Assembly (NCBI GenBank): GCA_902796555.1
Contig: CADBPR010000059.1
Location: 1 to 61,258 of the forward strand
From: an uncultured Bacteroidia bacterium
GTDB taxonomy: Bacteria > Bacteroidota > Bacteroidia > Bacteroidales > UBA932
Length of the DNA: 61,258 bases
Direction: 5' to 3'
Part shown: positions 44,081 to 53,118 of the stretch, one piece after another
Layout of the letters: each line of letters starts with the position of its first letter
How positions within the stretch are numbered: the first letter of the stretch is position 1
The notes under the pieces: model-generated
What the model was told of the DNA's origin: nothing
What the model saw: the letters and a program-made list of their open reading frames with translations, nothing else
Database searches by the model: none
Translations under genes and position numbers: made by a program

Positions 44081-44118
44081 CAAAATTACACCCACCTTGT
44101 GCCAAAGCAAGGCACAAG
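44081..44118 (-). promoter_or_regulatory. Promoter with inverted-repeat candidate operator for the small ORF
   Basis: The TAATTTTG box (minus, 44081-44088) is followed on its upstream side by a perfect inverted repeat CTTGTGCC (44096-44103) - 7 bp - GGCACAAG (44111-44118), which covers the -33 position. It lies between the divergent small ORF and the AI-2E permease gene and could bind a dimeric regulator. Confidence 0.45.
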
Positions 44119-44158
44119 CTAAAAAAATTGAAAAAACTTTTACTATTTTGATTCCACT

Positions 44159-45295
44159 ATGGAGAGAAGCACCGACAAACTGGCTCGTTATACGATGTAC
44201 ACCGTGGCTGCCGCGGCTGTCTTCGCCCTTTGCTGGTATTTCCGTAATGTATTGATTTACATTATTGCCGCCTTGGTGGTGGCCCTGATTGCGGCCCCGC
44301 TGAAACGTTTGTTGAAAAAAATCCGGATCAAAGGAAAAAGTGCGCCGGACGGTCTGCTGGCCGTCATCAGCCTCCTGCTGGTCCTGGTTCTGTTCATCGG
44401 ACTGGTGACGCAGATTATTCCGGTCGTCTACAGCATCGTCCAGAATATTTCGGGCAATCTGCAGACGGCGTCGTTCTCTTCCTCCGGTTTTACGGCCGCC
44501 CTGGATTCGGTCAACCGCTGGCTGATCGGGATGTTCCCCGACCTGGGACGGGATTTCCGGGTGGAAACGGCTGCGGTAGACTTTATCCGGCAGGAATTCA
44601 AATTTTCATCCGTGACTTCGGTGGTGGGGTCCGTGGCTTCCGTCGTCGGCAGCCTGGGCGTGGCCCTGTTCTCCATCATCTTCATCGGCTTTTTCTTCAT
44701 CCGGGACGACAACCTCTTCCGCAATATCATGGGAGCCCTGGTCCCGGACCGCTATGAAGAAAAGGCAAAGGACACCATCGGCGATATCGAGTACCTGCTG
44801 TCCCGTTATTTCGTCGGCATCCTGATTGAAGTGATGGGGGTGGCCCTGCTGAATTTCCTGGGCCTGTGGCTGGCGGCCCGACTGGACCTGACCACCGCCC
44901 TGGGTATCGCGTTCATGACCGGCATCCTGAACATCATTCCCTATGTCGGACCCTGGATCGGGGCCGCCATCGGCACGGTCCTGGGCGTGGTGCTCAAATA
45001 CAGTTCCGCCGCCGCTGCCGGGGCATCCCTGAACTTCGTGGCGGTCGTCGCGGTGCTGCTGGCCGTGTTCCTGGTGACGCAGCTGGTGGACAATTTCCTG
45101 TTCCAGCCGATTATCTATTCGCGGAGCATCAAGTCCAGTCCGCTGGAGATTTTCATCGTCCTGCTCCTGGCGGGCCATCTGGGCGGTATCTTCGGCATGA
45201 TTGCGGCCATTCCGGCCTATACGGTCGTCCGCGTGGTGGCCGGCACCTTCTTCCGGAACGTCAAGGCCATCCGCCGGCTGATACCGGAAGAATAA
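44159..45295 (+). CDS. AI-2E family (TqsA/PerM-like) permease
   Basis: This 378-residue membrane protein has about eight helices in the pattern of the AI-2E exporter family: two early helices, a soluble region at about 100-165 ('SSGFTAALDSVNRWLIGMF'), then the conserved 'LGVALFSIIFIGFFFIRDD', 'GILIEVMGVALLNFLG', 'GILNIIPYVGPWIGAAIG' and 'DNFLFQPIIYSRSIKSSPLEIFIVLL' (in part). Members export signal molecules, ions or are Na+/H+ antiporters; the name does not prove autoinducer transport. A terminator follows at 45316-45345. Confidence 0.88.
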   Translation: MERSTDKLARYTMYTVAAAAVFALCWYFRNVLIYIIAALVVALIAAPLKRLLKKIRIKGKSAPDGLLAVISLLLVLVLFIGLVTQIIPVVYSIVQNISGNLQTASFSSSGFTAALDSVNRWLIGMFPDLGRDFRVETAAVDFIRQEFKFSSVTSVVGSVASVVGSLGVALFSIIFIGFFFIRDDNLFRNIMGALVPDRYEEKAKDTIGDIEYLLSRYFVGILIEVMGVALLNFLGLWLAARLDLTTALGIAFMTGILNIIPYVGPWIGAAIGTVLGVVLKYSSAAAAGASLNFVAVVAVLLAVFLVTQLVDNFLFQPIIYSRSIKSSPLEIFIVLLLAGHLGGIFGMIAAIPAYTVVRVVAGTFFRNVKAIRRLIPEE

Positions 45296-45315
45296 AGAAC
45301 CTTCCCGATATGAAA

Positions 45316-45345
45316 AAGCCCTGCCGGTTGAGCAGGGCTTTATTT
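45316..45345. terminator. Bidirectional Rho-independent terminator
   Basis: AAGCCCTGC (45316-45324) and GCAGGGCTT (45332-45340) form a perfect 9-bp stem with loop CGGTTGA, then TATTT on the plus strand and a T-run on the minus strand (complement of 45313-45317). It separates the permease and the alpha/beta hydrolase genes. Confidence 0.8.
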
Positions 45346-45364
45346 GTAGACGTAACCGTCTGAA

Positions 45365-46321
45365 TTACATCTTTTTAACCTTGTCGAGGAAAGCCGCGAC
45401 GTGCTGCTTGTATTCCTCGGGATACTTGGCGAAGGAATTGGCGTGGACGGCGCCGGGCGTTACCCACATCTCTTTGTAGCCCTGGGTCTTCGCATCGTAG
45501 TTCTTCTGCAGGTGGGAGAAGGGGACAAAGTCGTCGGCGTCACCGTGGATGAACAGCATCGGCCGGTCGCATTTGGCAAGCTGATTGACGGAAGAAGCCT
45601 CCTTGAAGGACCATCCGTAGCGTCTCTTGCAGACCGTGCTGGCGCTGTTCAGGACCGGGAAGGACGGCAGGTGGAAGCTATCCTTGAGGTTGAAGGCGAG
45701 CTGGTCCCAGACGGAACTGTAGCCGCAGTCTTCGATGTAGGCCTTGACGTAGTCCGGCTGCGGGTCGCCGCTCATCATCATCGTCGTCGCAGCACCCATG
45801 GACACGCCGTGAACCACCAGGAAGTCGTCCTGGAAGATGTCGTGGGCCACTTTGGCCCATTCGGACACGTCGAAACGGTCGTACCAGCCCATCTGGACGT
45901 GGTCGCCTTCCGAATAGCCGTGATACTGCAGGTCGGGGAAGAGAACGTTATAGTTGAGGTCGTCCCGGTACATCCGGACCAGATACAGGAATACGAAGTG
46001 GTTGTCGCCGTAGCCGTGGACCACGATGGCCGTTCCCTGGGCCGTGGCCGGGTCCTTGGCCGGCGCGTAGCAGCCGTGTACCTTGAAGTTCCGGTAACCG
46101 GTGATGGTGGTGTCTTTCAGGATGCCTTGCGCCTTGAGGCCGTCATACCAGGCCGTGCTGCCGGGAAGGAGGGAGTCCGCTTTGTGGCGGGTACGCTCGA
46201 TATCTTCCACACCGTGTACTTTAGGAACGAGGGCGAAGTTGCACATATACTTGCCGACTGCGCAACTGCTCAGAGAACAAACAGCCAGGAAGGCTGCGAG
46301 AAGTTTGGGAATTCGTTTCAT
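45365..46321 (-). CDS. Alpha/beta hydrolase lipoprotein
   Basis: This 318-residue protein has lipobox 'SLSSCAVGK' (Cys20). The hydrolase domain has the oxyanion strand 'AIVVHGYGDN', nucleophile elbow 'VHGVSMGAAT' (GxSxG), an acid near 'FIHGDADDFVPF' and His at 'GAVHANSF'. The arrangement is like the serine aminopeptidase/BAAT-type enzymes often annotated in Bacteroidales. Substrate is unknown. The ATG at 46321 produces the lipoprotein signal and lies about 24 nt from a TACCTTTG promoter. Confidence 0.87.
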   Translation of the reverse strand: MKRIPKLLAAFLAVCSLSSCAVGKYMCNFALVPKVHGVEDIERTRHKADSLLPGSTAWYDGLKAQGILKDTTITGYRNFKVHGCYAPAKDPATAQGTAIVVHGYGDNHFVFLYLVRMYRDDLNYNVLFPDLQYHGYSEGDHVQMGWYDRFDVSEWAKVAHDIFQDDFLVVHGVSMGAATTMMMSGDPQPDYVKAYIEDCGYSSVWDQLAFNLKDSFHLPSFPVLNSASTVCKRRYGWSFKEASSVNQLAKCDRPMLFIHGDADDFVPFSHLQKNYDAKTQGYKEMWVTPGAVHANSFAKYPEEYKQHVAAFLDKVKKM

Positions 46322-46344
46322 TGCTTTAATTATGTTTGCTGTTG

Positions 46345-46352
46345 CAAAGGTA
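46345..46352 (-). promoter_or_regulatory. Promoter -7 box of the alpha/beta hydrolase gene
   Basis: The minus strand reads TACCTTTG, matching TAnnTTTG, 23 nt before the start codon. Confidence 0.55.
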
Positions 46353-46407
46353 GCAATAATTTTAGGAATTGTGAAAAAATAACATGTTTCCCTTTTGCCG
46401 TTTTGTA

Positions 46408-46439
46408 TTTGTGATTTCCCTAAAAAATTGTTAAATTTG
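46408..46439 (+). promoter_or_regulatory. Promoter of gyrA
   Basis: TTTG (46408-46411), 20 bp, TAAATTTG (46432-46439). The start codon is 40 nt downstream. Confidence 0.65.
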
Positions 46440-46479
46440 CATGTTTTAGAGAAACCTGAAAAAACAGAGTAAACGATAC

Positions 46480-49026
46480 ATGGAGAATAACGAAAACGAA
46501 GAGCTGAAGACAAGCGGTATCATCGAACAGGTGAATATCGATGAGGAGATGAGAAGCGCATACATCGACTATTCGATGTCTGTGATAGTATCCAGGGCCC
46601 TTCCCGATGCGCGGGACGGCCTGAAACCGGTGCAGCGTCGCGTACTGTTCGGTATGGACGGGCTGGGGCTGAGCTACAGCGGCCAGACCCGCAAATCGGC
46701 CAAGGTGGTCGGTGAAGTGCTGGGTAAGTACCACCCGCACGGCGACAGCAGCGTGTACGACGCCATGGCCGTGCTGGCCCAGAACTGGAAGCAGCGCTAT
46801 CCGCTCGTATACGGACAAGGTAACTTCGGTTCGATGGACGGCGACCCGGTCGCGGCCATGCGATACACGGAGGCGAAGCTGGAGAAAATCACCGAAGAAA
46901 TGCTCCAGGACCTGGACAAGCAGACCGTCGATTTCACCCCGAACTTCGACGATACCGAAATGGAGCCGACCGTGCTGCCGACCAAGGCGCCCCTCCTGCT
47001 GCTCAACGGTTCTTCCGGCATCGCCGTGGGTATGGCCACCAATATGGCTCCTCACAACCTGAGCGAATGCTGCGACGCCATCTGCGCCTATATTGACAAC
47101 CCCGATATCGACACCGACGGCCTGATGCAGCATATCAAAGGTCCCGATTTCCCGACCGGCGGCATCATCCAGGGCGTGAGCGGCATCCGCGAAGCCTATG
47201 AGACCGGCCGCGGCCGCATCGTCGTACGGGCCCGTACCGATATCGAAGTGGCGGACAACGGCCGCGAGACCATCGTCATCACCGAGATTCCGTATATGGT
47301 CAACAAGCGGGCGATGATTGAGCGCATCGGCCAGATGGTCGAGGAGAAGCGAATCGAAGGCATTACCTATATCAACGACGAAACTTCCCGCGAAGGCGTC
47401 CGGGTGATTATCCGCGTCAAGCAGGGCTACAACTCCAACGTGGTGCTGAACACCCTGTTCAAGTACACGGAGCTCCAGTCCAGTTTCGCCATCAACAACG
47501 TGGCCCTGGTCAAGGGCCGGCCGCGGACGCTGAGCCTCAAGGAGATGATTCAGGTCTTCGTGGACTTCCGTCATGAAGTGGTCGTCCGCCGGACGAAATT
47601 CGAGCTGGAAAAGGCCCAGAAGCGTGCCCATATCCTCGAAGGCCTGCTCAAGGCCATCGACGTGATTGACGAAATCATCCGGATTATCCGCGCTTCCAAG
47701 AACGTGGACGATGCCAAGAACGAGTTGATGGAAACCTTCGCCTTTACCGAGGTACAGGCCCAGGCCATTGTCGAGATGCGTCTCCGTCAGCTCACCGGTC
47801 TGGAACGCGAGAAGCTGCAGGCCGAGTTCGACGAGCTCTCCAAGTTCATCGCCCACTGCCAGGAGGTCCTCGGCAGCGAAAAACTGCAGATGGACATCGT
47901 CAAGCAGGAAACGATGGAACTCAAGGCCAAGTACGGCGATGCGCGCCGCACCGAGATTACCATGAGTTCCGACGAGTTCAACCCGGAAGACTTCTATGCC
48001 GACGATGACGTGGTGATTACCATTTCCCACTTCGGCTATATCAAACGGACAGCCCTGAGCGAATTCCGTACCCAGAACCGGGGCGGCGTCGGCATCAAGG
48101 GCAGCGCCACCAAGGACGAGGATTTCATCGAGCATGTCTATGTGGCCAATATGCACAGCACGCTGCTGCTCTTCACCGAGCAGGGCCTGTTCTACGGCAT
48201 CAAGGTCTATGAAATCCCGGAAGGCAACCGTACGTCCAAAGGCCGAGCGATTCAGAATCTGCTCAATCTTTCCGCGGACAACAAGGTCCAGGCCTATATC
48301 AACGTCAAGAACCTCAAGGATGAGGATTACCTGAACAACAACTACATCGTGCTCGTGACGAAGCGGGGAACGGTGAAGAAGACGGTTCTGGACAAGTATA
48401 AGAACTACCGCAAGAACGGCGACGGCGTGCGCGCCATCGTTATCCGGGAAGGGGACGAACTGGTCAATGCCGTGTTGACCAACGGACAGGAAGAACTGCT
48501 CATCGCCGCCAAGAAGGGCCGCTGCGTCCGCTTCAATGAGACGGATGCCCGCCCGCTGGGTCGTACCTCCTCCGGTGTGCGTGGCATCAATATTGAAGAA
48601 GATGATGAAGTGATAGGAATGATATCCTATGACCCCGAGACGGAAGGTGCTGAAAACCAGACGGTTCTGGTCGTCAGTGAGCACGGGTTCGGCAAACGGA
48701 CCGACTTCGACGAGTACCGCAAGACTGCCCGTGGCGGCAAGGGTGTCAAGACCATCAACATTACGGACAAGACCGGCAGCCTGGTAGCGCTGAAGAATGT
48801 GACGCAGGAGAATGACCTGATGATCATTACGAAGAGCGGCCTGACCATCCGGATGGCAGTATCCACGATCAAGGAGTCCGGACGGGCCACCCAGGGCGTG
48901 AAGCTGATCAACATCAAGGACGGCGACTCCATTGCAGCCGTGTCCGTGGTGAACCGTAACGAAGAAGAGGAAGCTGCCGCCGATGCGCCTGACGCAGAAG
49001 CGCCGGCGCCGCAGACAGAGGAATAA
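46480..49026 (+). CDS. gyrA: DNA gyrase subunit A
   Basis: This 848-residue protein is the breakage-reunion subunit of gyrase, which introduces negative supercoils with GyrB. It starts with a short acidic tail, then '[35 protein letters not shown]' (in part). The quinolone region reads '[13 protein letters not shown]', with Ser and Asp at the positions of E. coli Ser83 and Asp87, so it looks wild-type. The catalytic Tyr is in '[10 protein letters not shown]' (about residue 129). Six C-terminal beta-pinwheel blades follow with the GyrA box QNRGGVG (in '[11 protein letters not shown]', about 528), which separates it from ParC. The tail is acidic and ends in Glu-rich sequence. The TPR gene follows 20 bp later. 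Confidence 0.97.
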   Translation: MENNENEELKTSGIIEQVNIDEEMRSAYIDYSMSVIVSRALPDARDGLKPVQRRVLFGMDGLGLSYSGQTRKSAKVVGEVLGKYHPHGDSSVYDAMAVLAQNWKQRYPLVYGQGNFGSMDGDPVAAMRYTEAKLEKITEEMLQDLDKQTVDFTPNFDDTEMEPTVLPTKAPLLLLNGSSGIAVGMATNMAPHNLSECCDAICAYIDNPDIDTDGLMQHIKGPDFPTGGIIQGVSGIREAYETGRGRIVVRARTDIEVADNGRETIVITEIPYMVNKRAMIERIGQMVEEKRIEGITYINDETSREGVRVIIRVKQGYNSNVVLNTLFKYTELQSSFAINNVALVKGRPRTLSLKEMIQVFVDFRHEVVVRRTKFELEKAQKRAHILEGLLKAIDVIDEIIRIIRASKNVDDAKNELMETFAFTEVQAQAIVEMRLRQLTGLEREKLQAEFDELSKFIAHCQEVLGSEKLQMDIVKQETMELKAKYGDARRTEITMSSDEFNPEDFYADDDVVITISHFGYIKRTALSEFRTQNRGGVGIKGSATKDEDFIEHVYVANMHSTLLLFTEQGLFYGIKVYEIPEGNRTSKGRAIQNLLNLSADNKVQAYINVKNLKDEDYLNNNYIVLVTKRGTVKKTVLDKYKNYRKNGDGVRAIVIREGDELVNAVLTNGQEELLIAAKKGRCVRFNETDARPLGRTSSGVRGINIEEDDEVIGMISYDPETEGAENQTVLVVSEHGFGKRTDFDEYRKTARGGKGVKTINITDKTGSLVALKNVTQENDLMIITKSGLTIRMAVSTIKESGRATQGVKLINIKDGDSIAAVSVVNRNEEEEAAADAPDAEAPAPQTEE

Positions 49027-49046
49027 TAACATTAACTGATACGATT

Positions 49047-50345
49047 ATGAAAAAGATTTTCATCGCATTGGCACTTTTGGCAACCACATGGGTGGCCGGT
49101 GCCCAGGTAAAGAGCCCTGCGGAGGCCAAGAAGATGGTCGACAACGCAATCTCTGCTACCCAGAATGAAAAGAAAGCCGGCAAAGCCAACACCTGGATCA
49201 ATCTGGGCAAGGCCTATGTGGCTGCATACGAGGCTCCTATCGGCGAAGTCTGGCAGTGGGCTTCCAAGCAGGAACTGTCCCTGATTATGAAGGAGCAGCC
49301 TACTTCCGTCAGCAACGTGGAACTGGCCGACGGCCTTTACACCAAGGAAGTTTATGCCGACAAAAACCTGTATTTCAACCAGGCCGGCCAGCTGGCTGTC
49401 ATCGAGGTGACGAACCCTGTGCTTGACAATCCGCTGAGCAAGGCAGTCGAGGCATATACGAAAGCGTATTCCCTGGATGCGAAGAAGGCGAAAGACGTGA
49501 CGGCGGCCCTCAGCTCCATCTCGTCCAAGTTCACGACGGATGCCTACAACCAGTACACGCTGGGCCATGTGGCCGAAGCCAGCGTCCTGTTCGAGAAAGC
49601 GGCGGACGCCATCGCCAACCCTCCGGTCAGCCGGATTGACACCAACGCGATTTACAATGCCGGTTTCACCGCCCTGCAGGTCGGTAACAAGGCCCGCGCC
49701 AAGACCTTCCTGGAGCGTTGCTACGAAATCGGTTACTATGCCGAGGGCGGAGAGGTGTTCTCCAAACTGGCCGAGGTCGATACGACCAAGACCCGCGCCT
49801 ATCTTGAAGAGGGCTTCACCAAGTTCCCGCAGAGCCAGTCCATCCTGATTGGTCTGATCAACTATTACATCAAGTCCGACGGCAACACCACCCGCCTGTT
49901 CGAACTGCTCGACATGGCGAAGGCCAATGAGCCCAACAACCCGTCTCTGTACTATGTGGAAGGCAATATCCGCACGGAGCTCGGTGAGGTTGAAAAAGCC
50001 GTTGAGGCATATCGCAAGTGCGCGGAAATCAGCCCGGCTTACGAGTATGGTTATATCGGAGAGGGTATCCTTTTCTACAACCGTGCCGTCGAGCTGCAGG
50101 ACAAGGCCAACAACGAAATCGACGATGCCAAGTACATGGAGCTGAGCAAGCAGTTTGAGGAAAGCCTGAAGAATTGCATCGAGCCCTTCGAGAAGGCATA
50201 CCAGATTACGGCTGATACGGTCGTCAAGACCAGCATTGCCGAGTATCTGAAGAACGCCTGCTATCGTTTCCGTGATGAGAGTCCGGAGTACATGGCCAAG
50301 TATGAGAAGTATGACAAGGTGGTGAAGACCGGCGTAGCCGACTAG
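49047..50345 (+). CDS. Periplasmic tetratricopeptide repeat protein
   Basis: This 432-residue protein has signal peptide 'MKKIFIALALLATTWVAGAQ'. TPR-type helical hairpins run from about residue 130: 'PLSKAVEAYTKAYSLDAKKA', 'AEASVLFEKAADAI', 'ARAKTFLERCYEIGYYAEGG', 'PSLYYVEGNIRTELGEVEKAVEAYRKCAEISP' (in part). It is predicted to be a secreted scaffold; partners are unknown. Cotranscription with gyrA is likely because they are 20 bp apart, and a strong terminator follows. Confidence 0.85.
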   Translation: MKKIFIALALLATTWVAGAQVKSPAEAKKMVDNAISATQNEKKAGKANTWINLGKAYVAAYEAPIGEVWQWASKQELSLIMKEQPTSVSNVELADGLYTKEVYADKNLYFNQAGQLAVIEVTNPVLDNPLSKAVEAYTKAYSLDAKKAKDVTAALSSISSKFTTDAYNQYTLGHVAEASVLFEKAADAIANPPVSRIDTNAIYNAGFTALQVGNKARAKTFLERCYEIGYYAEGGEVFSKLAEVDTTKTRAYLEEGFTKFPQSQSILIGLINYYIKSDGNTTRLFELLDMAKANEPNNPSLYYVEGNIRTELGEVEKAVEAYRKCAEISPAYEYGYIGEGILFYNRAVELQDKANNEIDDAKYMELSKQFEESLKNCIEPFEKAYQITADTVVKTSIAEYLKNACYRFRDESPEYMAKYEKYDKVVKTGVAD

Positions 50346-50365
50346 TTTTCACTGAAATAACGCAA

Positions 50366-50395
50366 GAAGGGCGGCTCCGTCGGGAGCCGCCCTTC
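50366..50395. terminator. Strong bidirectional terminator
   Basis: GAAGGGCGGCTCC (50366-50378) pairs with GGAGCCGCCCTTC (50383-50395), a perfect 13-bp stem with loop GTCG. It lies between the convergent TPR and phoH genes. Confidence 0.8.
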
Positions 50396-50419
50396 ATTCA
50401 TTTATCATGCAGATGTCCG

Positions 50420-51355
50420 CTATGCTTTCTCGTAGGCCCGGACGATTTTGGTAACCAGCGGGTGCCGCACGATGTCGGCGCTGGTGAAGAAGACCGAGGC
50501 GACCCCCTGGATGTCCTTCAGCAGCTCGATGCTGCGCAGCAGGCCGGAATCTTCACGCCGGGGCAGGTCCACCTGGCTGGCGTCGCCGGTGACAATGAAT
50601 TTGGCATTGGGTCCCATACGGGTCAGGAACATTTTCAGCTGCCCAATATTGGTGTTCTGCGCCTCGTCCAGAATGACGCAGGCCCGGTCCAGGGTCCGGC
50701 CGCGCATATAGGCCAGCGGGGCAATCTGAATCGTGCCGTCCGCAATGAAATCCTGCAGCTTGCGGGTGGGAATCATATCGCCCAGGGCGTCATAGAGGGG
50801 CTGGAGATAGGGGTCCAGCTTGTCCTTGAGGTCGCCGGGTAGGAAGCCCAGGCGCTCGCCGGCTTCCACGGCCGGACGGGTCAGGATAATCCGCTTGATT
50901 TCCCGGTTCTTCAGCGCCCGGACCGCCAGGGCAATCGCGATGTAGGTCTTGCCGGTACCGGCCGGCCCTACGGCGAAGACCAGGTCATTGTCGAAATAGG
51001 CCTTGACCATGGTCTCCTGGGTCTTATTCCGGGCTCGGATGGGTTTGCCGTCGGTGTTGTGCACGATGACGGCGTCCCCGCTGAGGCGGAACTTCTCCGG
51101 GGCGTTTTCGCCGTCGAAGATATCCTCCACATCGTAGGCGGTCAGGTTCATCTTATGGTGTCTGCGTTCAATCAGTTCGCCCAGGCGGATATTGAACTCC
51201 TCAATCTGGGACGGTTTGCCGTCCAGGTGCAGTTCATTTCCTCTTGCAACTACTTTCAAACCAGGGAAATAGCTGCAGAACGTTTCCAATATCCGGTTGC
51301 CGGCCCCATAGATTTCGATGGGGTCGATGGCTTCGAGTATGATGGTTTTCTTCAT
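50420..51355 (-). CDS. phoH: PhoH family ATPase
   Basis: This 311-residue protein has an N-terminal KH-like region (about 1-90), then the ATPase with Walker A 'AVGPAGTGKTYIAIALAV' (about 130) and Walker B 'RACVILDEAQNTNIGQL', plus 'FIVTGDASQVDLPRREDSG'. PhoH/PhoL proteins are linked to ribosome and RNA metabolism, often with YbeY; that gene is not next to it here. The start at 51355 is only eight bases from a TAAATTTG box, so the mRNA may have almost no leader. Confidence 0.93.
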   Translation of the reverse strand: MKKTIILEAIDPIEIYGAGNRILETFCSYFPGLKVVARGNELHLDGKPSQIEEFNIRLGELIERRHHKMNLTAYDVEDIFDGENAPEKFRLSGDAVIVHNTDGKPIRARNKTQETMVKAYFDNDLVFAVGPAGTGKTYIAIALAVRALKNREIKRIILTRPAVEAGERLGFLPGDLKDKLDPYLQPLYDALGDMIPTRKLQDFIADGTIQIAPLAYMRGRTLDRACVILDEAQNTNIGQLKMFLTRMGPNAKFIVTGDASQVDLPRREDSGLLRSIELLKDIQGVASVFFTSADIVRHPLVTKIVRAYEKA

Positions 51356-51362
51356 GGTTTTG

Positions 51363-51391
51363 CAAATTTAGACAATAATTGCGTATTTTTG
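51363..51391. promoter_or_regulatory. Divergent promoters of phoH and the CapA-like gene within a 39-bp gap
   Basis: The minus strand has TAAATTTG (51363-51370) and the plus strand has TATTTTTG (51384-51391). Start codons lie 8 nt and 4 nt beyond the boxes, implying leaderless or nearly leaderless transcripts if these boxes are used. Confidence 0.55.
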
Positions 51392-51394
51392 CAT

Positions 51395-52510
51395 ATGGGC
51401 CTGAACAAAATCAGACGGCTTTTCTTCCTGGCGGCATGGCTGTGCTGCCTGCCTTTGCATGCCCAGCGCCTGGAAGACAATTGGATGGCCGGGTTCGGCG
51501 ACGTCCGCGGCCTGTGGGAACGCTCGGATACGGTGACGGTGACGCTCATCGGCGATGTCATGATGCATGCGCGCCAGCTGCAATACGACTGTACCGCCTT
51601 TCTGGAAGGCATCCGTCCCTTGCTGCAGACGTCCTCCCTGGCCGTGGCCAACATGGAGTTCACCCTGGCGGGAGAGCCGTATACGGGCTATCCGAGTTTT
51701 TCGGCGCCGGACCGTTATGCGGATTATGTCCGGGACTGCGGCGTCGATGTGTTCCTGCTGGCCAACAACCATATCCTGGACAAGGGTAATGCCGGGCTGC
51801 TGCGGACCCTGGGCGTCTACCGGGCGATGGAAGGGGTGTACTATACCGGTGTGGCGGAGGATGATGCCGAAGAAGCGGCGACCCATCCGCTGATACTGGC
51901 TGCGGGCGGCATCCGCATCGCTTTTGTCAACGCGACCTACGGTACCAATCACCCGGGCGGACGCGGCTGGCCGAAAGTCAACCGGCTGGCGGAAGCGGAC
52001 CTGGTCCCGGCCATTGACCGGGCCCGTCGCGCGGGTGCGGATTTTGTCATCGCCCTGCCGCATTGGGGCGAAGAATATGCGCTGCGGCACAATGCCGCCC
52101 AGGAACGGACGGCCCGCATGCTGGCCGAGGCAGGGGCGGATGTCGTGGTCGGAGCCCATCCCCACGTGGTTCAGGACAGTTGCACCGTCGTGACGAGCCG
52201 GGGGCGCCGGGTGCCGGTTTTCTATTCCCTGGGCAACGCCGTCTCCAATATGAGCGCGGTCAACACCCGGCTGGAACTGGCTGTTACCCTGCGCTTTGTC
52301 AACCGCCCCTGGAACCGTCCCGAAATGCTCCCGCCCCGGGTTCATTTCCTGTGGTGTACGCTGCCCGGCAAACGGACGGACAACTACGGCACGATTCTCG
52401 TACGGGATGCGCTGGGACACCGGGACGAATGGCTGCAGCCGTCCGACTATGACAACATGGTTTCCACCTGGGAACGGGTGAAGTCCGTCACGGGTATCCG
52501 CGAGGAATAA
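51395..52510 (+). CDS. CapA family metallophosphoesterase-like protein
   Basis: This 371-residue secreted protein has signal peptide 'KIRRLFFLAAWLCCLPLHAQ'. CapA/PgsA-type (PF09587) blocks are 'VTLIGDVMMHARQ' (about 48-60), 'VANMEFTLAG', 'FLLANNHILDKGNAGL', 'VIALPHWGEEY' and 'VVGAHPHVVQD', ending near 'VPVFYSLGNAV'. The Asp/His/Asn-rich motifs fit a metal-dependent phosphoesterase. In Bacillus the family helps make poly-gamma-glutamate; no capsule genes are nearby, so the substrate is not assigned. Confidence 0.9.
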   Translation: MGLNKIRRLFFLAAWLCCLPLHAQRLEDNWMAGFGDVRGLWERSDTVTVTLIGDVMMHARQLQYDCTAFLEGIRPLLQTSSLAVANMEFTLAGEPYTGYPSFSAPDRYADYVRDCGVDVFLLANNHILDKGNAGLLRTLGVYRAMEGVYYTGVAEDDAEEAATHPLILAAGGIRIAFVNATYGTNHPGGRGWPKVNRLAEADLVPAIDRARRAGADFVIALPHWGEEYALRHNAAQERTARMLAEAGADVVVGAHPHVVQDSCTVVTSRGRRVPVFYSLGNAVSNMSAVNTRLELAVTLRFVNRPWNRPEMLPPRVHFLWCTLPGKRTDNYGTILVRDALGHRDEWLQPSDYDNMVSTWERVKSVTGIREE

Positions 52511-52546
52511 TTCTGCAGGCGCGTGCGCGGCCGGGGGCGAAAAGGG

Positions 52547-52577
52547 TTTGAAATCCCCTGCAAAAATGCTATCTTTG
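52547..52577 (+). promoter_or_regulatory. Promoter of the SPOR-pseudopeptidase-leuS-yitT operon
   Basis: TTTG (52547-52550), 19 bp, TATCTTTG (52570-52577). The first start codon is 25 nt beyond the box. Confidence 0.65.
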
Positions 52578-52602
52578 CAAATTGTTTACAATGTAGAGGT
52601 AT

Positions 52603-53118
52603 ATGAGAACAGCTGTCATACCCCTGTTGCTGGCCGCCGTTTTGCTGGTGACCGGTTGCGATGCATTCCGCCGGCTGGCCGGACGGCCCACCGCCGCTGA
52701 GTTGCAGGCCAAAAAGGAACATGTCCTGATGGAACGCGAAGCTGCGCGTCAGGCGGTGCGGGATTCAATCGAAAAGGTCCGCGCCGACTCCCTCCTGCGG
52801 GTGCAGGAAGCCCTGGATTCCCTGGAAACCTTGCGGACGACCGGTCAGGCCAAGAGCTCCCGGGGGCTGCTGGCGGAAGCTTTTCCGAAGCGGTATGCCG
52901 TGGTGCTGGGCGCCTTCAGCGTGCCGGAAAACGCCACCCGTTTTGCGGAAAAGGTGAAAAAAGCGGGCTATGACGCCCGGACCGTCGCCTTCCGAAACGG
53001 ACGGACAGCCGTGTACGTCAACCCTACCGACCGGGAGCAGGAAGCCTTCGATTCCATGGAAAAAGTCCGTCAGGAGGATTTCTGCCCGCAGGATGTCTGG
53101 ATTCTCGTCAATGAGTAG
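52603..53118 (+). CDS. SPOR-domain lipoprotein
   Basis: This 171-residue protein has lipobox 'LLVTGC' (Cys19). A charged helical stretch follows (about 30-80, 'LMEREAARQAVRDSIEKVRA'). The C-terminal SPOR domain (about 95-170) is 'KRYAVVLGAFSVPENATRFAEKVKKAGYDARTV' (in part). SPOR domains bind glycan strands stripped of peptide side chains at division septa, so a role at the cell wall is likely. The last 8 bases overlap the start of the M28-like/TonB gene. Confidence 0.88.
   Translation: MRTAVIPLLLAAVLLVTGCDAFRRLAGRPTAAELQAKKEHVLMEREAARQAVRDSIEKVRADSLLRVQEALDSLETLRTTGQAKSSRGLLAEAFPKRYAVVLGAFSVPENATRFAEKVKKAGYDARTVAFRNGRTAVYVNPTDREQEAFDSMEKVRQEDFCPQDVWILVNE

Noticed and set aside
46720-46780. 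Possible quinolone-resistance change in gyrA
   Set aside because: The region reads [12 protein letters not shown] with Ser and Asp at the key positions, so it is the susceptible form.
46420-49032. An 870-codon minus-strand open frame opposite gyrA
   Set aside because: gyrA is certain. The antisense translation is an artefact of codon bias.
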